The notes beneath the pieces were generated by a model. That model was not told where the DNA came from and searched no databases. It saw only the letters and a list, made by a program, of their open reading frames with translations. From Megalobrama amblycephala (Eukaryota; Chordata; Actinopteri; Cypriniformes; Xenocyprididae): a stretch of DNA of 64,000 bases. The stretch's first letter is position 1. Every line of letters begins with the position of its first letter. The stretch lies in NCBI RefSeq assembly GCF_018812025.1, contig NC_063045.1, positions 18,991,420-19,055,419 of the forward strand. Reading direction: 5' to 3'. Below are positions 23,561 through 37,363 of this stretch, piece by piece. Position numbers and translations under genes: made by a program.

Positions 23561-26515
23561 TCCTTGTTAGTAAACATAAAATATGTAGCCATGAGAAAAA
23601 TGAGAATTTCAGAATCAGTTTTAAAAAATACTTTTCAGTATGGAGCTTCTATAACAAATCATATAATTATCTTCTGGGTTTTAGAACTATGCCTCTATGG
23701 CATACAGCACTCATCTGTTTCAATGAAATACATATAATGTGGTTTGTCAAGATTATGTTTGGATAAGGGGATTGCGTTTCAGTGACAAAATCAGTTGTAT
23801 CGTTACATCTTCTTCTTTAGCTCAAATCATGCTAAGCACCCTATTTTCAGATGGGTCCGTTTTGTTTTTTTTTGTTTTTTAACAGCCATTGATATTTTTT
23901 TTTGTTTTTTGTTTTTACCACTAATCTATTTCCTACCTTTTATAATGTCTTAGACTATGATTGTACTTCCATACTCGCAATGATGTACATGACTTGAACA
24001 TTTTTACCAGAATGAAATTATAAGGCCATTGTCCAGCCACTGTCCATTATTCTGTAAAATACTGTTGGCTCTGTACTGTCATTTATGTTTCAAACTGTGG
24101 GAAAAAAGTAGTAGAAACTGGCAGCCACCGAGGGTTGTTTTGGAGTGGTGGTCCATGCCCAGAATGCCCTGCAGTTAACAGTTCAGATCACTTTGGAAAG
24201 AGACTGTGTGTACCAGTTTATTTGGCAGTCAGTGCTTCAGTACCATGCTGAATTAGTATGCCTGGTCTGTGAACGATACTCTTAAAATCTAATTTATTCA
24301 TCATTTTAGTCCAGTTGGACAGTATTATAAGCCACTGTAAGGATTGAAATGTTCCTCCCATTGGCTGGCTGTCACATAATGCTTTGCTGCATGTCTGAAT
24401 GTCCCTAACGCACGACATAGGTGATTATGGAAGATTAATGGCGAGTAATGGTACGAGGGACTGTGACTGTGTCGCAGGAGGGATGGCTTCATTAGTTACT
24501 GCTCTTAATTAGCGTAATTACCCCAAGCTTGTCCTCTTTAAATGTTCAATTATGCGTCTAAACCGCTCCCTCTGCTCACATCGCTCAACATAGTCACGAA
24601 GCAAAACTGTGTTTATATTTGGGTCATTACTGCAACGCAGTACCTTTTGAACTTTGCTGCTTTTAGAAATGGGCTTGCATAATAATTTGAGGAAGTCTTT
24701 TTATAAAATTACTTTAAAAAAAAATCTGAGCTATTCTCTGGTCATGCTCAAGCACTTAAACTTATAATTATAATTTTATAAATTATAATTTTTATTTAAA
24801 TGGTTGAATTATTTGAAATGTGTGTTACATACCAAAACAAAGACAATTCCGATGTTTTTTTGTTTAGTTTTTTTTGTTTTGAAAAATGCATTGATGAATT
24901 TTACAAGAAAACTACTATTTTGATTTCATGATGACTATAGCATTTTAATTGGGGAAAACAACTAAAATATTTCTTTAAAAATTCCTTTTTCATTTTACAA
25001 GTGCTTTGCAGAATTGGTCATTTTATTTACCACTTTATTCACTTAATTGTGATATTATGGCATTATGAAATACAGTAAATTTAACTATAGTATTAGCATA
25101 GTAGGAAGGACCTTTTCAAGTAAATGCAGGCCTATTTTTATGAACATCAGCTTAATATGAGCCTGAATTATCAAGGAGCACATTTGCATTTAGCCAAGCT
25201 GAAGCAACAACGACTGACGTCAGATATTCTCATACTAATTTTCCGGCTGTTCTACGTTGCGTTCAGACAGATGCTGGGTAATAAGTGGTTAAATTGCATG
25301 ATTAAGGAGAGCTGTCAGCAGTAATGGGTTAACTTCATTAGTTCATGTTCTTAATTGGTTATGTATTTTTGTAAAGACTCAAATGTCTGCTTTTCTTTCT
25401 CTTCGGTTGTGTATGAACATGAACGCTAAAACGTTTACTCTATTTTTCTCTTCCATAACGTGTCCTAGTTCCTCCTGTGTGGAGTTTAAAGATCAGGGCC
25501 ATTATTGGCCTTTGTGTCTACTCAGGTCATTTGAACCACCTCTTGTCCTTTAACCTAGATGCGTGCATGAAAATATAGCCAAAGGACTCTTTCATACTGG
25601 GCATCCAAATTTCAGGCCTGAAATTAGCATAGGCCAGCAGATGCTCTTAGCAAGAGCTCAATGGCCTTTCTGAGGTATTGCCTCAGGAGGAAAAAATAAA
25701 TTATATTTTTCCCTTTTTTTGGCAAGAACTCTGGAATTTCAAATTTACGTTTGGTCTCAAAAATCCCATTAGGTTTCTTGTCTTGTCTTTATAGTGCCAT
25801 TGATAGGCTGCTGAAACTCCATCTTGTCACTGAACCCCCAGTTATTTGATATTCAGACTAGACCTGGACATAGAATATCTAGATATCCATGTTTATTCTA
25901 GCTCACATTTAGATTTAATATGTTGATGCAATATGAACATGAATAATTCAGGATGCATTAATGAAACATCACAAAAGAAAAACACTATAATTGCGGGCAG
26001 TTCTGTAAGATTTTATTTGTTATATTACATTATTGTAATTTTATTTGATTTATTATTTATTTAGTTTAGTTTATGAATGAGGGTCATGGTCTTCTTTTCC
26101 ACATCAAAATGATTGCCAAAAAAATATTTTAAATAGAATTTAATCATTAAAAAGTATTATACCACATTTACATTAAATGGTTCAAGTGACCTAATTCAAT
26201 TTTTTTTCCTCCCATGTGGCACGGATCGGATATGACCCACGAACATGTAAGCAGAAAAAAAGCACATGGATTCCTATATTCTCAGATCCGTTTCAGGCCT
26301 CATTCATATGTGGAAATAAATTGATAGGAATCGGATACGTGCATTTGCATCGACTGTGTAAGCGGGCAGATCAGATAGTCCCGTCAATGCAAGTCGTACG
26401 TCATTGGACGGTGGCGAATGATGTCAGCTCAGATGGACACCAACCATTGGCACCGATCATTGCTATTTTCACCCAGGCTGCAACAAGACCTCTTCTCTTC
26501 CCCCCAACCCCCCAC
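23561..26515. other. Intergenic DNA, candidate conserved blocks
   Basis: No exon recognised. The parts 24420-24640 (with CTTAATTAGCGTAATTAC) and 25100-25370 are non-repetitive and rich in homeodomain-like cores. The rest is AT-rich. Confidence 0.4.
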
Positions 26516-26518
26516 CCT

Positions 26519-27112
26519 TAAAGAGTTGGTTAACCCAAAAATGGAATTTCTGTCATTAAGTACTCACCCTCGTCCCAAACTCATAAGACCTTCATTCATC
26601 TTCAGAATACAAATTAGGATATTTTTAATTAAATTCAAGAGCTCTCTGACTATATACACGGCCACATCATAACCAAGGTCAAGAAATGTAAAGACATTGT
26701 TAAAATAGCCTATGTGACAGTGGTTCAACCTTAATGTTATGAAGTTACGAGAATACTTTTTGTGCGCAAAAACAAAACAAAAATAATGACTTTATTCAAC
26801 AATCTCTTCTCCTTCTTGTCAGTCTCCTACACTGATCACATAGTGAACGCAGTGCAGCGCTTCTGTGTCAGTATTGGCTGACACTGTACACGTGAGCAGC
26901 ACGTCGCATGCGTGTGATTCCTTTGCTGGAGCCGGCCAATAATGAATCAGCATTCTGACTTTGCTGAATAGGTATGGTTCAGAAACCCTCGGATTTCATC
27001 AAAAATATGTTCATTTGTTTTCCGAAGATGAATGAAGGTCTTACGAGTTTGGGACGACATGGGGGTGAGTAATTATTGATAGAAATTTCATCTTTGGGTG
27101 AACTAACCCTTT
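26519..27112. mobile_element. Foldback MITE of the AGTTCACCCAAAAAT family
   Basis: The left end AAGAGTTGGTTAACCCAAAA and the right end TTTGGGTGAACTAACCCTTT are inverted copies, with further pairing of TCATAAGACCTTCATTCATC (left) with GATGAATGAAGGTCTTACGA (right). About 594 bp, no coding capacity. It shares internal sequence with the copies at 40918-45579 and 48668-49170. Confidence 0.85.
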
Positions 27113-27129
27113 ACAAGACCTAGGGGGCA

Positions 27130-27560
27130 CAATTATGACAAAAATCATAAATGAAGCTCTAGCGTAAGTTCTGCCGGGAAGACTCAAATGTTACGTCACT
27201 TATTAGTTCAGATCTAACCAATCGTTATCTAACGCTTGGAGTATAAAAGATCGGTACTTACACATGTCTGAGTTCGCAGATGCTGACGCCAACTTTCACC
27301 TCCATCCCCCCCACCACCACCACCACCAGGATGGTCCATACCTCCCGGGGGTCGGCTACACCCCTGCCTTCATCTTCAGGCGGGAAACGCAAAGTCCACA
27401 ACCCTCAGGATGTGAGCTATGGACGAGGCCTACACCATAGAACTTATCTTATGATATTTTGCTTGCTGATTGGTAATAAATATCATTTTCATTATCTTGC
27501 CTCTCGAGTCTTTCTGGTAGAATTGTCTTTTATTCCCTTGAAATTGTAATTGCGATTATT
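27130..27560 (+). other. Promoter-to-polyA-like unit, possible solo LTR
   Basis: A TATA-type box (GTATAAAAGA) lies near 27240, and an AATAAA signal about 235 bases further at about 27476, followed by a T/G-rich stretch. This compact arrangement resembles an LTR, but clear TG...CA ends with a target duplication were not found, so I leave the class open. Confidence 0.25.
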
Positions 27561-27746
27561 AATTGCGATTATCACAATTTATATTGAATGATGTTATGAA
27601 TAGCTTTATACCATTGTTGAAGAAACTGCATGGCATATTTTATATAAAAATAAAAAACAAGCTGAAAACACTCATCCTGAATTATTGCTTTTCTATAGCT
27701 TTAAGCCTCAAATGTCAACTGTATATTGGTTTGGTTTCTTTAAATA

Positions 27747-27747
27747 A

Positions 27748-27784
<37 letters not shown>

Positions 27785-27785
27785 T
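27747..27785. repeat. (AAT)n microsatellite
   Basis: About twelve uninterrupted AAT/ATA units. Confidence 0.95.
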
Positions 27786-29619
27786 AGGTTTTGAATGATC
27801 TAAGGATGAGAATTTTTCCAGCAAGTTCATTTTGATGAGTAGTTTTGTTTAACCACAATGAACTAAGTACACAACCATATCCATGAATTAATGTGAAGCA
27901 GGATTATTGCACAATAATATGACCCATTAGTCAATGAAGATGGGGGCTCATTGACTCCTGCGCATGACTGCGTATTCACCACATGCTGCTGTATTTATTC
28001 CTTCTTTCTTTTTTTCTGGTTAGTTTCACCCCTTCATCTTAAATGTATGCAGGTCAGGTCAACCATCCAGTAATTCCACCAAGACCAAAAAAAAAAAAAA
28101 AAAAACAGAAAAGAAAAGATGCGACAACCATATGGATGGAACACTGGGGGCTTCGGGCAATGAAGAGGAAGAACCTTCAGCCGGTTCAACCGAACGAAGC
28201 AAGCAGGGTCTCGCAGAACCCCTCCTTCTTCCCAAAAGCCTTTTCTTTCCCCATGGTATCTCACCCTGAAGCACTGGAGCTCATGAAGACAGTGCACAGG
28301 GAAACAAGGAAGGGGGAGGCAGTGCCTGCCAACAGCAGGTGTTGGTCCATCCTTCAGGGAGCAGGCAGCAGGCTGGGTACTGATGTGTGGCGGAGAGAGG
28401 GGGCCTGGCAATCTGGTGCGGAATGGTGGAGCGTCTGGCTAGGCAGATAGAAAAAGGATTCGGGTTCAGATGTTTAGACAGTCCAACACGCCATCAGAAT
28501 CGCCGTAATCTTGCTTTTTTTAAAATTGCAAGAACATGTTGTCACCTTTGAAGTTTTGTGTCAGGAGAAGGCCAGTGTTTTTTCTTCTTTTTTGGCCCTG
28601 GTCACTCTATGCTGGCTCGAGCGCTATCAGGCTTCAGCAGCTCCACTTGAATGCTGCTTCCAACTGGCCATTGCTGCAATCCCATCCTCCTCCTACTGCC
28701 TCTAGGTTTGGCGTTTGAGCTAGAAATCGGCCCTTGGCCCCAGTGAAAATTCATGACTTTGTTCTTGTTGTTTCCCTACTTGCCAAATGCTGAGGATATT
28801 TGTCATTTTTTTCCCCCAGTTTTTTTTATATTTTTAGATGAATATACTTTATGTAGTGTATAGAGACAACTAAAAGTAAGCTATTCCTAAACAGAGAATT
28901 TTCAGAAAAGTGTGAATACTGTGGCTCTGTGACTGTCGGCACAGCAACATTGACCAATTGCATGATTTTAGGGAGGGGATATCAGTTTGATCAAACAATG
29001 GTACTGTAGATGGGGGAGTATTTGGGAAACCTGTTTGATAATTTTCATTATTAAATGTTTGATAATAGTCATTATTTTAGCATAATGTTTACATAGTGGC
29101 AAATTTATAATCCTACATTTTTAGGCTATAGATTATTTTGCCAAAAAAAAGGCCTTTTTGAAGGTGTGTGAAGACCTGCATCTCTCTCCATATGAAGTAT
29201 ATGAAGATTTGTTCTTCATTTCTTCAGCAGATCCTCTGAATTATTGATTTGGTCATAAAGAGTAATTAAATATCAAGCTTCCTGATAATGCTGAGATTAT
29301 TGGAACAATTTAGATTCACTGGAGGGCCAGTCATTTAGATTCTTTAAAGGTTCACACAGTATTCTTTTGTGATTATACTGTAATCTTAGAATTATTACAT
29401 TTTAGGAGGAAAAAAAATAGACAAAAATGCACTATATTTGGCAAATACTTAAGAGTATAGAAATTTAAAATGGACATATAGCTCAGATAATTTGATGTTG
29501 TGAGAATTTTATGAAAAATATTTTAGTTCTGCTGAGGATATTTGTTTAACTTTTTATATAGGTTTATATAAACCTATATAAAATCTCCATATCCATTTAC
29601 ATATATTATATATATCTTC
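27786..29619. other. Intergenic DNA, no gene supported
   Basis: Long open frames on both strands at 28034-28450 pass through a poly-A/poly-T run and show no domain. They are mutual shadows with no splice or start context, so I reject them as genes. A perfect 32-base palindrome lies at 29552-29583. Confidence 0.45.
29552..29583. repeat. Perfect 32-bp palindrome
   Basis: TTTTATATAGGTTTAT is followed by its exact reverse complement with no loop. AT-rich, function unknown. Confidence 0.9.
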
Positions 29620-29882
29620 CAAGGGTTTTTTTCCCTCCTAGGACTTTTTTCCCAGTGTTAGCACGCTGGGTTTTTCTCCTAGGGGGTTTTTTCCACCCCT
29701 GGGAGTCAGCCGACATTGGCTTAATGTAGCACCATCTTGTATATGTTACATATTACCACGCTTGTTTGTACAGCTTATTTTTAACCACTTCCCTTTTTTC
29801 TGTGCTTCTAATATGTAAAGCTGCTTTGAAACAATTACCAATTGTAAAAAGCGCTATATAAATAAATTTGACTTGACTTGAT
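29620..29882 (+). mobile_element. 3' end of a truncated LINE (L2-like) or LINE-tailed SINE
   Basis: The stretch ends with GCGCTATATAAATAAATTTG and then TTGACTTGACTTG-type short tandem units, the 3' tail that I know from fish L2-type LINEs and the SINEs that borrow it. Upstream lies the typical GGGAGTCAGCCGACATTGGC segment. No reverse transcriptase is present, so this is a 5'-truncated copy. Confidence 0.65.
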
Positions 29883-29924
29883 AAATATACATAAAAAATT
29901 GTCTAAAATTTTTATAAATACATT

Positions 29925-30245
29925 TCCATCCAAACGTTTGGGGTCAGTAAGATTTTTAAATGTTTTTTGAAATAAGTTTTTATGCTCACCAAGGCTGCAC
30001 TGATTTGATCAAAAAAAAAAAAACAGTAACATTGTGAAATATTATTACAATTTCAAACAACTGTTTTATATTTGAATATATTTTAAAATGTAATTTATTC
30101 CTTTGATGCAAAGCTGAATTTTCAGCATCATTACTCCAGTCTTCAGTGTCACATGATCCTTCAGAAATCATTCTAATTTGCTGATTTGATGCTCAACAAA
30201 CATTTCTAATTATTATCAATGTTGAAGTTGTGCTCTGTAATTTTT
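29925..30245. repeat. Dispersed cyprinid repeat (TTTGGGGTCAGTAAGATT family)
   Basis: It contains TTTGGGGTCAGTAAGATT, CTCACCAAGGCTGCACTGAT and CATGATCCTTCAGAAATCAT, words repeated (in part inverted) at 37681-37720 and 38600-38990. Non-coding; class uncertain. Confidence 0.75.
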
Positions 30246-33200
30246 TTTAGATTTTAAGGATTCTTTGGACTCAGGATGTCTTTACTTTTTAAAAATAGAT
30301 CTAATTTTTATGGGGGTTTGTTTCATGTTAAAATACTTTTTCCTTATCCCAGCTAAATATAAAGAGAGAATTGTAAGTATATCTTAAAATCTATGACTTT
30401 TGATTACAGACTTTGCAGTTTGAGGCATTTTTGAGAAGAGACACATAAGGTTACTAGGGTCATTACTGGATTTTTCTGGGCAACAATATAAGACTATTTT
30501 TCTTTATGAGAAACAGCTTATTTTAAGATATTACAAAAGGTCTAATTGTTTAAAATTTTCTATCCTATGGGCCTTCTCAAAGTGTGACCACACATGGAGG
30601 AAATATTATTTATAAACCATAAGTTACGAAAGAAACAGCTTTGTTCTTTTTGTTGTACGACATCTTTGGCTCCGCTCAAGGCTCAGTGTCATCAAACATT
30701 CAGACAAAGGATCTGCACTCAAGACACTGCATGCTATCTCGAGTCATCAACTGAAGACAAGCCATCCGCTCGTTCCAAAATGGCACAGAGAACTAGCTCG
30801 GTGTCTTTGGCTTTAGAATTGTTGTGGCTGTCATGTTCAGCAAGAACCATGTGCTGTGTGTAAGACTGCCATATGATGGGGAACCTGTCCAGCTTGAGAT
30901 GGCTCCTGTCCCATGTGGGCAACCCAACCCCCCTTAGCTATCCCACTTTAGGCTTATAAGTTTTTTTTTTTGTTGTTTATTCTTTTTTTTTCTTTTTTTT
31001 GGTACAGCACATTGACACAACAAACAGAATGGGTTTTCACAGTGATTGTGGCCAGGCTGGTTGTGAACAGTGGCTGGCAGCGAACCCACAGTTTGGATCT
31101 GGCTGAGAAACGCTGTGTTTGAGGAGCGAAATCTGTTTCCTGTCCGCACAGCTCAAAGCCAGGTCTTCCAACTGAGGCCAATATCTCCGCTCCCATACTG
31201 TCCAGCCACATTCACTGCTGTTTCTTATCTCATCCAGGGCCTTGTGTCTACTTACTTGGGGTGTTTCACACGGATGTCCATTTGCAAGCAATACAAATGT
31301 ACATGGGCTTCCAACATGTCCTATTTATACAATTCCCTGCACCAAGTCTACAACAAAACTTGCGTCTTTGGCAACATCTGCTGTTCGTGCCCAAGTTAGG
31401 TTTCATGTATATATAATAGATGTGTTAGCTCCCTAAATGCTCCGTGTGTCAGGCAGCAGCTGACGCCTCAGGTGAACTGTGCAGCAGTCAAATAAAATTA
31501 TATCCGCTCCACACACCTCTACAAACCGAGAGCGCAGAGACCAAAGCGCTTGGCAGAAGTATGCAAGATGTCTTGTAGTACACAACTAGCGAGTATGGTT
31601 GGAACTCGGGAACAAGAGTGGAAAAAATGTGAAATACAAAAATACAACTAAATGTATAATCATTCGTAGGGTTTGTTTTTTTTTTTCTTCAAAAGTCTGT
31701 CCAATTAAACTCTATGGTATTTTGACACATTTAGTAGAAGCAGCCAAATTTGTCATATGCCAAAAATGACAGGTTGCGTGACATGCCCTCGTTCTCAAAA
31801 ATCATAAACAAAACTATGAAATGTAAAAATAAAAACATTTAGACTACATTAAAAAAAGGGTTTTAGAATTGAATGTGTCCTGAAGCAAAAATAAAACCAA
31901 TGTGTTGTTCCTCTCAAAAGTGATTTTGATTCATTTTAAAAGATTTCGCTTTTTAAATTCAATAATAATGCCAACATTTCTTTAGAAATGTGTTTGTTAT
32001 ATAAAAATTGCTAATTACTATTCTATTACTATTTTTCAAATTAATCTATTTTTATTTGCTTCAGTTTTCAGTTGTTTGTAGTAAAATTATTAAATAAGTT
32101 CACTTAATGATCTTTTTTAGTATAATTTACATTGCATTAAATTATTATATATTATAGAGCATTATTATATAAACATGAGTATTGCTCATGGTTAGTTAAT
32201 ACATTACAATAAGGTTCATTTGTTAACATTAGTTAAAGTGTTACCAAAATCTTCTTTCTTATTTGCATTTTTTCTTTCTCTTTTGGCAACCAGCCCACCA
32301 GAAATTTGACATTATCATTTATATATTTGGCTTATAAAATTCATTAGCTCTAGGCAAGACTTCAGAATTAAATAGTGTAATGCAAGGTGGGGACCTGGGA
32401 CATAAATTAATATATTAATCGTACAGATCAAATCATTGTCCTCTTATTTGCATTTCTGAAATGCTAGCCTACTTTAAGCAGATTTAAATTACAAATACCA
32501 TAAATCCAAACCTTCATGCATTTTAAAGAACTTAGTTGTCAACTGAGTTGCTTCCTTGTTTATTTAATCAGAGTCGGACTATAATAGACGGTCTGAATAA
32601 ATGAAGCACAATCGCTAGGATTCATCCTGCTGCATTGCCAGTGAGGTCCAGCAGAGGGAATCCAAATGCAAAACACCTTAATCGAGGTGTGTTCAGAGAC
32701 TTTAAATCGTCTCCAATATAGTAGAAAACAAAAATGAATAAAAGCTGTATTGTTTTTAAACTCAAATCATGATCTTAAATGTCGCATTTAATTTTAATAT
32801 ATAAAATTACTGTCAAATGTTTTGTATTAAAAACAAGACTAAAAGAGACATTTTTGACTGACACCCTGTCCATGCACATGCGATCGTATAAGGTTGCTGT
32901 TGTCCCCCTTGTTCTAGCATCAGTCAAAACCTCTTTGCATATGAGACCTCCAGGTTACTTGTATATTTTTTGATGTACAGTCAACATGTAATTGATTAAA
33001 TTAACAGAAACATTTGCATAATTGAGTGGCTTTTATTCTGTATTTCTTATAGGACTTCAGCTAGGCCCAGAGCACATCCTTAGTGTGTGTGTGGGTGCGT
33101 GTCAGTGGCCGGTCAGTCATTCAGGCTGTATCTGCTGTCACCTCACATCAGACTCACTCTCTCTGACAGGCGGTATTCAAAACAGGGCGTCTGGACAATG

Positions 33201-35513
33201 GCCCGAGCTGTCAGAGGAGATGGCAGCGTTCGCTGGGAGGGAGACAGCGACGGGGGTCACTGAAAATGTATGCAAATTTGACATTTCTTGACTCATTTGC
33301 ATACATGGCCTTCAAATCAGACTGTTTATTTATTTACTTAACCCCGAGTGTTCATAATCATAGGAGTTGTACAATGTATACAACATGTAACTAGGAATTA
33401 CTGACATATTATTTGTAGCACATATTCGCAGTGGTGACTTAGAACTGTCTCTCTAAGCCAAAGTCTCGAGTTCATCCTTTCTAGGTCATTTGAAGACAAA
33501 TATTTCATAGATTGCAGTTACATAATATAGAGAGATATCAATCCCAGCTAACAAATTTATGTTCTAAAAATCAGTTTCAACATTATTGATGAATGGACCT
33601 TTTTTGTGACCGCACCTTAATGTACTGAATTATAACAATTAACAAAGATACTTGCATTTTGTCTTGGATATCTTTACACATTATCAGTCTTTTAAGTGTA
33701 TCAACTTTATTTTTTTTCCTTTTATTGAGGGTGAAATACTAAAGAACAGATACTTACAGATACCAAAATATTATATTAGATATATCCCAGTAGGTGGGCA
33801 TGAACATGGAAAATGAAAGAAAAAAAAAATGTTAGGGGAGTAATGGCTTTTGATGATCTTGCATTTTTGAGCATGTGACGTATTCTGGTTGTACTGTCTG
33901 CATAAGACTGTCCTCGCTGTTTTAATCAGAATGAGTCAGCCTCCTTTCTCTACATGGACAGCATAACATAAGATGCATTTACATTCTGATTGTACGCAAA
34001 TACACAAGCCACTTGACACCTTGAGACACCCAGCGTCTGGACAGAGATAGCGACTAGGTCACCCAGGCTTGGCAGGCCCAGGCTTGGCTCTCCCACACAA
34101 TCTGTGCTTGTGGTTTTGGCAGGTCCTCCTACTCCTCCTCCCCTCCCCACCCAGACCCCCTCTTTGCCAGGGCTATGTGTGCTGATCTGAAGTGCCTACC
34201 ATCCTCCGTCGTCTCCAACTGAAGATTACACACCTGTCTGGCATGCGCGAACAGCCAGGGACAGAGGCAGAGTCATGCGGATGGCAGCCAGCCCTGCTCC
34301 CCTGTCCCAGACCGCTCTGATGTCAGCTGGCTGTGAAAGGGAAGGGGCCTTGTACTGACCAGAGACTGTGATTAAGCATGAACTGGGATGTGGCCAGAGC
34401 TCTGGACCCACGCCACGCTGCCCTTGTCTGCGTGAGCCACCCCTCCAAGATTCTCCAGCCCTGGTGAGAGCAAATCTGCAACAAAAAGAAAGTGAGAGAT
34501 TGCATTGGTTTATTTATAAACTGTAGATGTGTAACTTGTGGATAATTGGATTTCCTTTTTATTGAAATGTATGCAATTATGTCCATAATACTGATGATTT
34601 TTGTTTAAATTTTTACCTATTTGTGTACTACATCGGTAAATGTAATCTATGAAAACAAACCTACTACTCTACAGTCTAGATTCTTAAAATGTTTCTTTGC
34701 ATACAATTAGTATAAGGCCTCTCTGCCTATATTTTCATCCAGTTTCGGAGACAAAGTTTAATGCACGTTATCTAAGATTTATTCTAACAAGTTTCAAAAA
34801 ACAAAGGAGGAAGCTTCCGTCCTCTTTAGGCAGTAAATGATGAGGCATGACGCTAGGACTGTGGCCAAGTTTACTCCAGCCATTCTCTCTAATGCAAAGT
34901 TACTGTGCTGCTGCTTCAGCGCGCACTAGAGGAGACACGCAGCTACTGTAGCCGCTGGTAAATCTGCGTGGCTGTCACATCGGACCTCTATCCAGAACAA
35001 AACACATGACTTATGCTGCATCTTTCGCCAATTCGACGTATAGTTGAACGCAAATAAGACCAAGAACTACACCCTTTCCAAATGAAGTGATAAAAGAAAC
35101 ACCAGTGATAAAAACAAATAACATTCTCCTTTTTTAACCGTATATGACAAAATTTTATTGTAAATGTCTATGAAATCTTTCACTGATGGGCAATGTCTTT
35201 ATAACAATGTCTCGAACATTATTTTAAAGGCACATTCAATCATTTTTTATGTTTAACTGGAAATTTATTTACACTGACACCCTTTTTTACAGATGCCGTT
35301 ATAGAAATACGCTATTCAGTCAGCCATTACTGATTTATTTCATGAGTAATAACATGGGGTTAACAAGAAGTGAAATTCATTCAGCTGATCAATGAGATGA
35401 TCCACTCCATGTAGAGTAAAATTATTAGGCTAATATGATAAGTCTTCATTTGTTTTTCCAAATTTTTTTTTTTTTTTTTTTTTAATTGAGGGCGGGAAAT
35501 TACTCTCTACACC
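30246..35513. other. Intergenic DNA, no gene supported
   Basis: No recognisable exon. Balanced, non-repetitive patches at 31030-31400, 31440-31640, 33020-33320, 33930-34480 and 34800-35010 could be regulatory. Overlapping open frames at 31037-31436 run on both strands without a recognisable motif. Poly-T runs occur near 30960-31000 and 35466-35483. Confidence 0.4.
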
Positions 35514-35514
35514 T

Positions 35515-36225
35515 TAAAGGGATAGTTCACCCAAAAATGAAAATTTGATGTTTATCTGCTTACCCCCAGGGCATCCAAGATGTAGGTGACTTTGTTTCTT
35601 CAGTAGAACACAAATGAAGATTTTTAACTCCAACCGCTGCAGTCTGTCAGTCAAATAATAGGAGTGAATGGGAACTTCTACTATGAGAGTAAATAAAACT
35701 TGCTTAGACAAATCCAAATTAAACCCTGCGGCTCGTGACGACACATTGATGTCTTAAGACACGAAACGATCGGTTTGTGTGAGAAACCGAACAGTATTTA
35801 TATCATTTTTTACCTCTAATACACCACTACGTCCAACTGCGTTCAGCACTCTGTTAGTGAGGTCTGATCGCGCTCTGACAATGGAAGTGATCTCTCACAC
35901 TCATTGAAGTATAAGCGCAAGACATCACTGTCGTTGTCAGAGTGCGATCAGACCTCACTAACAGAGTGCTGAACGCAGTTGGACATAGTGGTGTATTAGA
36001 GGTGAAAATGATATAAATACTCTTCGGTTTCTTGTCTAAGCAAGTTTTATTTACTCTTATAGAAGTTCCCATTCACTCCCATGATTTGACTGACAGATGG
36101 CAGCGGTTGCAGTTAAAAATCATCATTTGTGTTCTACTGAAGAAATAAAGTCACCTACATCTTGGATGCCCTGGGGGTAAGCAGATAAACATCAAATTTT
36201 CATTTTTGGGTGAACTATCCCTTTA
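35515..36225. mobile_element. 711-bp near-perfect foldback MITE (AAAGGGATAGTTCACCC termini)
   Basis: The two halves are inverted copies over most of their length. Examples: GGGATAGTTCACCCAAAAAT pairs with the right terminus, GGGCATCCAAGATGTAGGTG with CACCTACATCTTGGATGCCC, and GTTCAGCACTCTGTTAGTGA with TCACTAACAGAGTGCTGAAC. Only a short centre around 35880-35930 does not pair. No coding capacity. The low divergence between arms suggests a fairly recent insertion or strong foldback homogenisation. Confidence 0.9.
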
Positions 36226-37363
36226 ATCAAGACATTTTAGCAAGTATTTTATCTTTCATTAATTTCCATTTATGTTCAATTGAAATGTTGTTTTAGTGAA
36301 TTTCTTCAGAGTAAAGCGGTCCCAATCTAGAGCCCTGAGGCATCTCATGGGCTTTGATATAGAGCTACATTGCCAGCAGTCATCTGCTCGTGTCTCACTT
36401 TAACAAATCCTCTCACCTTCCCAAAACGCCCCTCACCCATACTGATTGGCCTGCATACACTATTCATGAGATCCATAACTGAGAAAACTTAATCTCCCTG
36501 TACATTAATTACATTTATCCAAATATGAATGTGCCACAGAATGGATGTTGGGGGTTGTTGTTGTTGTTGTTATCTGGTGGGGTTATAGTTCATTTCAAAT
36601 GAAAGAGGTGGATGCAGGGTGCGTACCCCATCTTAACCCTCCAGCACTGGATGCACCGTCGACCCGCTTTTTCATTTCATGTGGAAAAACAAACTAATTA
36701 CGTGGAAATATGATAATGTATTGTGCTAGAGGAGTCGCCTACGACTCTCATTAAGAGTCCATGCAACCCTACTTGTTTCCTTGCTCTAATCCACCTATCT
36801 CTCTCTCACTTTCTCTCTCTCTTCATCCACTCATCTACCATGCGTTATTTCTCCTAGGGAGTGTTGCCCTTTCACGAGCCATGAACATTAGTGACCAGTC
36901 TGGGGCACTTTGCATCAAAGTCAGCTTCATTTGCATAATCGTAGGATTAATCCCTTTTTACTGCCAGTGATGGTCAACATCTCCCATGATTCCTCAAGAC
37001 CACTGCCCCCTCTCCCCACTTCCCAAAATTCTCACATAGCTCTCCTAATACCCAGAATGAAGCAGAATCCCTTACCTGATACCTCGGGGAAGACTGTGGG
37101 CGCAGCCCCTCTACAGATTTACTCTTCATTTATCCCTGATCCCTCTGTCCTTACATGATGAAATCACATATGATTCATCAGTGCTCATCACATTTGACAA
37201 GTCCTCACTGCAGGAACTTGTCAGTTATCCTCTGGTGGCCTGTTGAGTTGCTCTCACACTCTAGGCTTGTCTCAGAGCAACCCCTATAAGATCCCACAAT
37301 CCCCAGGTGGGCGTTAGCATTCAAAGGGCCCCATTTAGCAATAATAGTACAAGTGGTACAAGT
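36226..37363. other. Intergenic DNA, no gene supported
   Basis: It holds a (TTG)n run near 36553-36571 and a CT-rich run near 36795-36825. Nothing else was recognised. Confidence 0.5.

Noticed and set aside
28034..28450. 125-135-codon open frames on both strands
   Set aside because: They are shadows of each other through a poly-A/poly-T run, with no recognisable motif.
30946..31436. Overlapping frames on both strands between 30.9 and 31.4 kb
   Set aside because: They overlap each other in several frames without any recognisable motif or promoter context.
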